The notes beneath the pieces were generated by a model. It ran no database searches, was not told the origin of the DNA, and was given only the letters and a program-made list of their open reading frames with translations. Both the position numbers and the translations under genes were made by a program. DNA of 37,863 nt from JABDGC01 sp964466595 (GTDB lineage Bacteria; Pseudomonadota; Gammaproteobacteria; DSM-16500), in contig CAYXNR010000019.1 of NCBI GenBank assembly GCA_964466595.1, forward strand, positions 1 to 37,863, written 5' to 3'. This document shows positions 31,878 to 37,863 of this stretch, piece after piece. Within the stretch, counting starts at the first letter, position 1. Each line of letters starts with the position of its first letter.

Positions 31878-33279
31878 AATCTGTTCCAAGCGCTCTAAAT
31901 AAAGCGCCTGCTTTTATTAAAACTTCTTCGTATTCCTGTGCTGGTTGAGAGTCAAGAACAACTGCACCCCCTGTTTGAAAATAAACCTTATTATTTTTGA
32001 TGCAGAAGGTACGAATGGTAATGGAACTATCCATATTGCCGTCAAAACCGAGATAAGCGAGACTACCACAATAAGGGCCACGCTCTGTTGGTTCAAGCTC
32101 TGCAATAATTTCCATCGCACGATATTTGGGTGCGCCCGTAATAGAACCGCCGGGAAAAGCTGCTGCTAACAGGTCGCTTGCTTCTCGCCCCTTGCTTAAT
32201 TGGCCTGTAATGACTGAAACCAGGTGATGGACAGTCGGATAGCTTTCTAAACCACAGAGCTGCTTCACTTGAACAGAATGCGCCTCGCAGACTCGGGATA
32301 AATCATTGCGAAGTAAATCAACGATCATTACATTTTCCGCACGATCTTTTTCGCTATTCAGTAATTCTTGAGCAAGTTGCTCATCTTCTTCTAGAGAAGC
32401 CCCCCGCCTTCGTGTGCCCTTAATAGGCCTGGTTTCTACCGAACCCCGAGTCAGCTTGATGAAACGCTCTGGAGAAGCAGAAGCAATTTGACTATCAGCA
32501 AAATGGAAATATGCTGCAAAGGGAGCAGGATTGATTGCTCGCAAACGTCTATACAACTCAAAGGGAGTCAGCGCTTGAGGTAAGTATGCCCTAAATCCTT
32601 GGGATAAATTTGCTTCAAAAATATCCCCCGCTAAAATATAGTCAATTACTTTTTGCACCTGCTCTTGATAAGCCCTTGAAGAAAAATTTGAATGAATTTC
32701 TACTCTCTTGTTCTGTTCAACAAGGGGTGCTAGCTCCGTAGGCAAGGCTGGTAAACGCGCAAGAAGAAAGGCTTGACGCTGCTCGGCATGCAAAAGACGT
32801 GCTTCTTTTTCTTGGTAAGGATAACCACTTGAAAAAATCCAGGCCTGTTTTTGAAGCAAATCAAAGCCGAGGACGAGGTCGTAAAAACCCAAGACCAGAT
32901 CTGGGAATTGCAGCTCATCTTCTTGCGTCCATGCTAACTTTTCCATTTGCTTTACCAATTCATAGCCAAAATAACCAGCAGCGCCGCCTTGAAAAGGCGG
33001 TCGCTCAGGAACTGTCTCTTGGGAAAAGCGCTTTAACTCCTTTCTTAATACCTCTAAAGGATTAGCTTGAAAACGACGATTGTTTAGCTCAATCCAGCCC
33101 TTTTTACTCATGAGCATTTGAAAAGGATAGAGCGCAATAAAACTATAGCGCCCGCAGGACACTCGCTCTTCGGCACTATCTAAAAAAAGCGCACCCTCTT
33201 CCCCGCTAAACTGAGAAAAAACCAGGCAAGGATCCTGGTAGGGAATTTCGGTGCACAGTGGGAAAGAGAAGTCGCTCAT
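31858..33279 (-). CDS. pabB: Aminodeoxychorismate synthase component I
   Basis: 473 residues. Converts chorismate and ammonia to 4-amino-4-deoxychorismate. The chorismate-binding signature PIKGTRRRG has Lys287, the residue that distinguishes PabB from TrpE (PIAGT). ENVMIVDLLRNDLSRVC and FPGGSITGAPK are intact, and the N-terminal GRYSFIA tryptophan-pocket-like segment is present. Start: ATG 33279, 7 nt after AGGA, only 21 bp after the exchanger stop. pabA and the deaminase follow, so four minus-strand genes are likely co-transcribed. Confidence 0.95.
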   Translation of the reverse strand: MSDFSFPLCTEIPYQDPCLVFSQFSGEEGALFLDSAEERVSCGRYSFIALYPFQMLMSKKGWIELNNRRFQANPLEVLRKELKRFSQETVPERPPFQGGAAGYFGYELVKQMEKLAWTQEDELQFPDLVLGFYDLVLGFDLLQKQAWIFSSGYPYQEKEARLLHAEQRQAFLLARLPALPTELAPLVEQNKRVEIHSNFSSRAYQEQVQKVIDYILAGDIFEANLSQGFRAYLPQALTPFELYRRLRAINPAPFAAYFHFADSQIASASPERFIKLTRGSVETRPIKGTRRRGASLEEDEQLAQELLNSEKDRAENVMIVDLLRNDLSRVCEAHSVQVKQLCGLESYPTVHHLVSVITGQLSKGREASDLLAAAFPGGSITGAPKYRAMEIIAELEPTERGPYCGSLAYLGFDGNMDSSITIRTFCIKNNKVYFQTGGAVVLDSQPAQEYEEVLIKAGALFRALGTDYDFINR

Positions 33280-33300
33280 TTTTATTCCTGCGCTCTAGAC

Positions 33301-34305
33301 TTATTTCAGCGCTAGATAAATATAGAGAAAATAAAGCAAGCCATTCACTAATAAAGCCGCTATCGGTAGACCTTTTTTGAAAGTCATGATTCGAAGCCAC
33401 AGGGCTGCACAGAGGGTAAGCAGAATACCTGTCGAAACTTCTTGCTGCGGCTGCCAAGTGGTTAAGAGCACGCCCAAAGCCGGCAGAAGGGAACCTTGAA
33501 AAACCAAAGCACCTGTTAAATTTCCAAAGGCCAGCGTGTCCTTAGACTTCCTAATCCAGAGAATACTATTTATTTTTTCAGGTAATTCTGTGGCGATAGG
33601 AACAATTAAAAGAGAAATAAGCAAGGCTGAAATATTCAAAGCCTTGGAAGCCTGTTCTATTCCTACAATAAAACCCTTGGTTCCACCAATTAATAACAGA
33701 AAGCTGATTAACAATTGTAGGGTAATCGCATTTTTATCCTTCAAGCCTAATTTAGAAAAAATCAAGGGTTCATCAGGTACCACACCATAGCCCTGAGCTA
33801 CTAATTGCTTAGAAGCTTTGAAAGTGGAGTAGAGATAAATGCAATACAGAAGAACCAAGACAATACTAATGAGAATTCGCCACAAGAAAGGCTGAAGGGG
33901 CACATACATAGCAAGGGCTGAGAGTAAAAAAGCCAAAATAAAATAATTTAAATCGCGAACAAAGCCAACTTTTTCGGGTTGAATCCATCCCCGCAAACCA
34001 CGACGCTTGATGACAAATAAGGCCATTAAACAGGTGGACAGTGTAGAAATCATGAGCGGTGCACCGAGAATCGCACCCACGCCAATCTCTTCATTCACCT
34101 TCTGATTAGAGGTTCCCGCAAATAAGGCAATAAAAGGAACGGTGGTTTCCGGTAAAGCAGTAGCAATGGCTGCAAAAATAGAACCAATTACACCGGCTGA
34201 CAACCCCAGCCGGTGTCCAAAATATTCTAGGGCGTTGGTCAGACCTTGCGAGGCAAGTAGAATAATGAACAGCATGATGAGCAATTGCATGATAAGAAAA
34301 AACAT
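33301..34305 (-). CDS. Sodium/calcium exchanger-family cation antiporter
   Basis: 334 residues, about 10 membrane helices in two homologous halves. The alpha repeats carry the ion-binding acids: IFAAIATALPETTVPF in the first half with GVGAILGAPLM, and LIVPIATELPEKINSI in the second with FGNLTGALVFQGS. This is the CaCA superfamily (YrbG/CAX-like), of normal length. The ion is not predictable. Start: ATG 34305 with a weak GAGAG site; ATG 34290 is an alternative. It shares a divergent control region with the hemerythrin-like gene and heads the pab operon. Confidence 0.9.
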   Translation of the reverse strand: MFFLIMQLLIMLFIILLASQGLTNALEYFGHRLGLSAGVIGSIFAAIATALPETTVPFIALFAGTSNQKVNEEIGVGAILGAPLMISTLSTCLMALFVIKRRGLRGWIQPEKVGFVRDLNYFILAFLLSALAMYVPLQPFLWRILISIVLVLLYCIYLYSTFKASKQLVAQGYGVVPDEPLIFSKLGLKDKNAITLQLLISFLLLIGGTKGFIVGIEQASKALNISALLISLLIVPIATELPEKINSILWIRKSKDTLAFGNLTGALVFQGSLLPALGVLLTTWQPQQEVSTGILLTLCAALWLRIMTFKKGLPIAALLVNGLLYFLYIYLALK

Positions 34306-34341
34306 CTGTTCTCTCTGTCTTCAAGGATCTGCTCTTGATGT

Positions 34342-34347
34342 TATAAT
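34342..34347 (+). promoter_or_regulatory. -10 element TATAAT of the hemerythrin-like gene
   Basis: A perfect TATAAT 32 nt before the ATG at 34379, with no strong -35. It lies in the 73-bp divergent gap between the exchanger and the hemerythrin-like gene. Confidence 0.5.
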
Positions 34348-34378
34348 ATATGAAAGGGCAACATCAACTGGAGGATTC

Positions 34379-35038
34379 ATGAAAACGCTAAAACAGTGGC
34401 TGAAGCTTTTTTTGCCAGGATCCTTTAGAAAAGCAAGTTTCGATTCTGTCGATGAAGCGCTTGATGAATCTTTTCCGGCTAGCGATTCGCCGGCTTTTGC
34501 AGGAGAAAGCTCAAACAGCCCTCCCCTCGCTCAGTCTCCCGAGACTAATCCACTTGCTATGTTGAGAGTAGAACATCAAGCGCTGATGCAAGTCATCTAT
34601 CTGATCAGTGAGCAAATAGAACAACTTCAGCAAAACAAAGCTGTCGAACTGCCGATTTTAAAAAATATTCTCGAGTTTTTGCGTGAGTTTGTAGCACTAC
34701 ATTATCACAAGGAAGAAAAACTCTTACTTCCTGCCTTAGAACAAACTGGCGCACCTATAAACGAAGGCCCCGCGGTTCTCATCAAACAGGATCATGAATC
34801 AAGTCTTTCTCTATTAGTAACACTCGAAAAATTATTAGCGCTCAGCGAAAACAATGAAAGCAGCCGTGAAAAATTAATCCGTACCTTAAGCCAATTAAAG
34901 GATATCTATACCCGACATACTCTCAAAGAAGAAAATTTTATTTTTCCCTTAGCAGAAAAATATCTTTCTCTAGCAAAGCAACAAGCTTTAGCTACTGCTT
35001 TTGACAAGCTTGATCACCAAAAAAAGAGCTCTCTCTAA
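34379..35038 (+). CDS. Hemerythrin-like (HHE) domain protein
   Basis: 219 residues. The motif DSVDEALDESFPASDSPA at 22-39 is a short conserved tag seen in several small bacterial proteins. From about 58 the sequence is a four-helix HHE domain with possible di-iron ligands His66, His110, Glu112/113, His139, His180 and Glu184 (RVEHQ, HYHKEE, QDHES, RHTLKEENF). Such proteins bind oxygen, nitric oxide or iron, or sense redox state. ATG 34379 follows GGAGG (34370-34374); longer readings from upstream lack a ribosome site. It is convergent with the hydrolase, 6 bp between stops. Confidence 0.88.
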   Translation: MKTLKQWLKLFLPGSFRKASFDSVDEALDESFPASDSPAFAGESSNSPPLAQSPETNPLAMLRVEHQALMQVIYLISEQIEQLQQNKAVELPILKNILEFLREFVALHYHKEEKLLLPALEQTGAPINEGPAVLIKQDHESSLSLLVTLEKLLALSENNESSREKLIRTLSQLKDIYTRHTLKEENFIFPLAEKYLSLAKQQALATAFDKLDHQKKSSL

Positions 35039-35044
35039 GAGCTG

Positions 35045-35854
35045 TCATTCAGAAGACAAAGGCGCTGCTAAAAACGCATCCAGCAAGCGATTCACTTCCT
35101 CGCTTTTTTCAAGATGAACCAGATGGGCTGCGTTTTCGAGCACCTGTAATTCATGCTGCGGTAAGTGCTGATAACCAGCCTTCACCGATTCCAGGGGAAT
35201 GAGCTTGTCTAGTTTTCCGCAAATAATAAGCGTAGCTAAATTGAGCTGATCCAGCTGCAAGCGAGGAATAGCCCTCATTCCTTGGAGTAAAGCTTTAATC
35301 ACCTGCATGGGATTCCGGTTGCGTGCTTTTTTTTCTTCTTCGAGAAGACTGGGATCAGCTGAAGGCGCAAAGGCTAATTTTTCAAAGGTTTTGTCCAAAC
35401 TCTTTCTCAAAAATTTTAACAAAGGAAGTGGTAAGGAATAGGCAAAGGGGATGGCTTGAAAGGGCTTGCAAGTGACTGGCGTAATCAAGACTAATTTCTG
35501 AATGCGAGCTTGCTTAGTCTGAGCCAGCAAGGTAGCTAAAGCACCCCCATAGGAATGGCCAAAAATATAATTTTTGTCGCTCGCATAATTTTCAAAAAGA
35601 ACCTGTATATCCTTATTCAATTCTTCACAAGAATAAAGCGCTGGGCCTGGCCAGGGTTGAGCACTCGCTCCCTGCCCCAAGAGGTCCGGTACAATCAAGT
35701 TATACCGATTTTTTAAATGCTTGACTTGTTCCCGCCATTGCTCTCCCCTACCGCCTAAACCATGAATCATAAAAATAGTTGGCTGAAGCGGATCGCTTTT
35801 ATAAATCGCTAGATGGATTCGTCGACCAGGACGTATTTCAACTTCTGTATTCAT
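35045..35854 (-). CDS. Alpha/beta-fold hydrolase
   Basis: 269 residues, cytoplasmic. The oxyanion motif MIHGLGG is at 29-35, the nucleophile is Ser101 in FGHSYGGA, and the acid and base are probably Asp216 (CGKLDKLIPL) and His244 (NAAHLVHLE). The order and length match the esterase/haloperoxidase/MenH-like group. The substrate is unknown. ATG 35854 follows AGGAG at 5 nt. Confidence 0.9.
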   Translation of the reverse strand: MNTEVEIRPGRRIHLAIYKSDPLQPTIFMIHGLGGRGEQWREQVKHLKNRYNLIVPDLLGQGASAQPWPGPALYSCEELNKDIQVLFENYASDKNYIFGHSYGGALATLLAQTKQARIQKLVLITPVTCKPFQAIPFAYSLPLPLLKFLRKSLDKTFEKLAFAPSADPSLLEEEKKARNRNPMQVIKALLQGMRAIPRLQLDQLNLATLIICGKLDKLIPLESVKAGYQHLPQHELQVLENAAHLVHLEKSEEVNRLLDAFLAAPLSSE

Positions 35855-35947
35855 TTGCGCTCCTGCAAAAGTTCTTGCTAAGGTATTTTACCTCTTAGTC
35901 CTTCATTGCGTAAGTATTGTCACTGACCTGCCTGCTATTAGCGCTTC

Positions 35948-36101
35948 GTAAGTATTCGGTTAACCTGGAGAAATTGTCATTCCCCATTCTGGAGAAGTTG
36001 TCATTCCGGCATGCTTTAAGCCGGAATCCAGGGCAGGTAAAAGCCAGATGCCAGCTAAAAGCGTGCTGGCAGGACAGAGTAGAGGTTAACCGAATACTTA
36101 C
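35948..36101 (+). repeat. Family-3 composite inverted-repeat element, copy 2
   Basis: Bounded by GTAAGTATTCGGTTAACC (35948-35965) and GGTTAACCGAATACTTAC (36084-36101), in inverse orientation to the copy at 21186-21316. A partial internal duplication (CTGGAGAA(A/G)TTGTCATTCC twice) makes it 23 bp longer. Confidence 0.85.
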
Positions 36102-36367
36102 AGAAATTCGAAATCAGTCCTTGTTTTTAGATCCCAGCCATGCTTTAATATGCTTGTTTTTTAAACTGAATCATTTCCAATGGTTTATCCCTATCAAAGG
36201 TCAAGAGTTCACTCTTCTCATTTTAATCTGGATGCTACCTCAAACTGAGGTCGGATTGGCAATGATACTTAAGCGCCAGCTATCCGGATTTTCTTGTCTA
36301 ATCAAGAGAATCAATCGCAGCAGCGAATTTTTCTGGCTCACAAGACAACACATTCATGAGGAAAAAT
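36102..36367 (+). other. Leader region of the RNA helicase, no gene seen
   Basis: A frame open across this stretch and the repeat before it has no ribosome site, starts inside the repeat-bearing gap and gives a composition unlike a folded protein, so I do not call it. A long untranslated leader for the helicase is possible. No clear promoter is seen. Confidence 0.35.
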
Positions 36368-37654
36368 ATGTCATTTGCACAATTGAATTTAGATCCAAAA
36401 ATCTCTAAAGCCATTCATAATTGTGGCTATACTCAACCCACCCCCATTCAAGCACGCTGTATCCCCGATATCCTAAATGGCAAAGATATGGTGGCTTCTG
36501 CACAAACAGGAACCGGTAAAACAGCAGCCTTTGTTTTACCTTCTCTTCATCGTCTCAGCCTCCCTCAAATAAAGGGACCTCAAGCTCGTCCATCCAAGGC
36601 CAAGCCGCGAATTTTAATTTTGACTCCCACCCGTGAATTAGCCAACCAAATTACAAAAGCAGCGTCTACTTATGGCAAATTCATGAATTTTAAGATCATC
36701 AGTCTGGTCGGCGGCATGTCCTATCATCAGCAAACTCGGAATTTGGCTCAAGCCGTTGATATTGTTGTTGCTACGCCAGGACGTCTCTTAGATCACTTGA
36801 GAAAGCATCGTCTTGATTTATCTCAGATTGAAATCCTCATCTTCGATGAAGCCGACCGCATGCTTGACATGGGCTTTATTGATGATGTTAAAGCCATTAC
36901 CAAAACCACGCCCAGTAACCGACAAACGCTCTTATTCAGCGCAACGGTAGATAACAAGCTCGATAACATCATTAAGCAGCTCTTAAAGAACCCCGTTCGC
37001 ATTGACTTATCTCAAGAAAAAATGGCACCTGCCAAAATTAAGCAAGAAATTTATCTTGTCGATAATGATCAGCATAAATTTCGTCTTCTGCAACATTTTA
37101 TGAGCAATAAAAATATTTATAAGGCCATTATTTTTACCGCCACCAAGATCAATGCTGATAAGTTAGCAAAACAATTACGCGACAATCACTACTCAGCAGC
37201 GCCCCTCCACGGCGATTTAAAACAAAATGTGCGTAATCGTACGCTCGATCAATTACGTCAAGGAAAAATTCAATTTCTCGTGGCAACCGATGTTGCAGCC
37301 CGCGGTATCGATGTCAGCGATATCACGCATATCTTCAATTACGATCTACCCAAATTCTGTGAAGACTATGTACATCGGATTGGACGCACTGGTCGCGCCG
37401 GCAAAGAAGGCAAGGCTCTATCTTTTGTTCTGCCAAGCGAAAGTCGTCTGATTAAACAGCTGGAACGCTATCTCGGCCAAAGCTTGCAGCAAAGCATGGT
37501 GGAAGGTTTAGAACCAACCCGGCGCTTTATCTCAGATAAACCACCAGCCAAACGCTTTAACAAAGACAGAGCTTCGAGCAAAAAACCCTTTGCTAAAGAC
37601 AAAAAGAAACGCTTTTGGTTTAATAATAAAAATAATAAAGATAAAAGGCATTAG
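36368..37654 (+). CDS. rhlE: DEAD-box RNA helicase, RhlE type
   Basis: 428 residues. Unwinds short RNA duplexes with ATP; RhlE-type enzymes act in ribosome assembly and RNA decay. Motifs run in order: Q motif (GYTQPTPIQ), AQTGTGKT (45-52), PTRELA, GG, TPGRLLDHL, DEAD (160-163), SAT (191-193), IIFTAT, TDVAARGIDV and HRIGRTGRAG. The basic, probably disordered tail (about 390-428, Lys/Arg/Asn-rich) is typical. The N-terminus MSFAQLNLDP matches RhlE. ATG 36368 is chosen because TGAGGA (36357-36362) lies 5 nt upstream; ATG 36356 would overlap that site. Confidence 0.95.
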   Translation: MSFAQLNLDPKISKAIHNCGYTQPTPIQARCIPDILNGKDMVASAQTGTGKTAAFVLPSLHRLSLPQIKGPQARPSKAKPRILILTPTRELANQITKAASTYGKFMNFKIISLVGGMSYHQQTRNLAQAVDIVVATPGRLLDHLRKHRLDLSQIEILIFDEADRMLDMGFIDDVKAITKTTPSNRQTLLFSATVDNKLDNIIKQLLKNPVRIDLSQEKMAPAKIKQEIYLVDNDQHKFRLLQHFMSNKNIYKAIIFTATKINADKLAKQLRDNHYSAAPLHGDLKQNVRNRTLDQLRQGKIQFLVATDVAARGIDVSDITHIFNYDLPKFCEDYVHRIGRTGRAGKEGKALSFVLPSESRLIKQLERYLGQSLQQSMVEGLEPTRRFISDKPPAKRFNKDRASSKKPFAKDKKKRFWFNNKNNKDKRH

Positions 37655-37663
37655 AAACTGCTT

Positions 37664-37799
37664 CTGGAAAAGCGGTCATCTTGGAAAAGCTATCATCCTG
37701 GAAAAGCGGTCATCCTGGAAAAGCTATCATCTTGGAAAAGCTGTCATCTTGGAAAAGCTATCATCTTGGAAAAGCTGTCATCTTGGAAAAGCTGTCATC
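37664..37799 (+). repeat. 17-bp tandem repeat array (8 units)
   Basis: Eight units of (C/T)TGGAAAAGC(G/T)(G/A)TCATC with no gaps, beginning 9 bp after the helicase stop. Units vary only at three positions. The last unit runs straight into the TGTCATCCTGAGCG element at 37809, and GTCATCCT is common to both. Confidence 0.95.
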
Positions 37800-37808
37800 C
37801 TAGATGCC

Positions 37809-37863
37809 TGTCATCCTGAGCGCAGCGAAGGATCTCCAGATGTGTATAAGGTGATCCTTCGCT
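37809..37863 (+). repeat. Family-4 REP palindrome, cut by the window edge
   Basis: TGTCATCCTGAGCGCAGCGA plus AGGATCT, a loop, then the returning arm GTGATCCTTCGCT reaching the last base. It is the same family as 23701-23792; the rest lies outside. Confidence 0.85.

Noticed and set aside
35027..35043. AGCTCT/AGAGCT hairpin between the hemerythrin-like and hydrolase genes as terminator
   Set aside because: The stem is only 6 bp and no U tract follows on either strand.
35917..36408. Plus-strand frame of 163 codons before the helicase
   Set aside because: It begins beside and passes through the family-3 repeat and overlaps the helicase start; no ribosome site or recognisable protein.

Overview
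The window looks like an AT-rich accessory region of an intracellular gammaproteobacterium, most likely of the order Legionellales (Coxiella, Rickettsiella, Aquicella or Berkiella type). This is inferred from many large unrecognised proteins with eukaryote-like modules (ankyrin-type repeats, a U-box-like domain, a Cys-His-Asp protease-like core, nuclear-localisation-like basic clusters), mixed with ordinary gammaproteobacterial housekeeping genes and several short interspersed repeat families. No secretion apparatus, rRNA, tRNA, CRISPR array or transposase gene is visible, so the order and the word 'effector' remain inferences.

Bases 1-8740 hold a recombining family of ankyrin-type genes: a 3' remnant (378-761), a 1683-residue protein made of alternating helical (H) and ankyrin (A) blocks in the order H-A-H-A-H-A-H (892-5943), and a 765-residue H-A-H paralogue (6204-8501). 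About 110-bp inverted-repeat elements with ends GGGGTCAAGTGCCACCTT lie between and inside them. Bases 8743-10272 hold two convergent queuosine genes, queC and queF. Bases 10580-13225 hold a SecD-head-like periplasmic protein, an amino-acid permease and a crcB-DUF190 fluoride-export pair. Bases 13242-16462 hold a lipoprotein, a decayed higBA toxin-antitoxin locus, a methyltransferase and an MscS channel.

Bases 16492-29766 are the most unusual part. They hold an 1111-residue ankyrin-like protein, a 46-residue basic protein, a coiled-coil protein with a DPK repeat, an operon of a Lys/His-rich outer-membrane barrel protein and a DUF3494 (ice-binding-type) adhesin-like protein, a candidate nuclease with nuclear-localisation-like clusters, a Cys-rich secreted microprotein, two tandem paralogues with a conserved Cys/His/Asp set plus short C-terminal FSxNxANFWN-like repeats, and a membrane-anchored U-box-like protein.

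Bases 29901-37654 return to housekeeping genes: a DUF2157-like membrane protein; a likely minus-strand operon of cation exchanger, pabB, pabA and a dCMP-type deaminase; a hemerythrin-like protein; an alpha/beta hydrolase; and an RhlE-type RNA helicase. The window ends in a 17-bp tandem array fused to a REP element.

The best candidates for an undescribed system are the 25742-29766 cluster (two protease-like paralogues beside a U-box-like protein), the candidate nuclease at 23884-25353, and the mosaic ankyrin array with its mobile inverted repeats.
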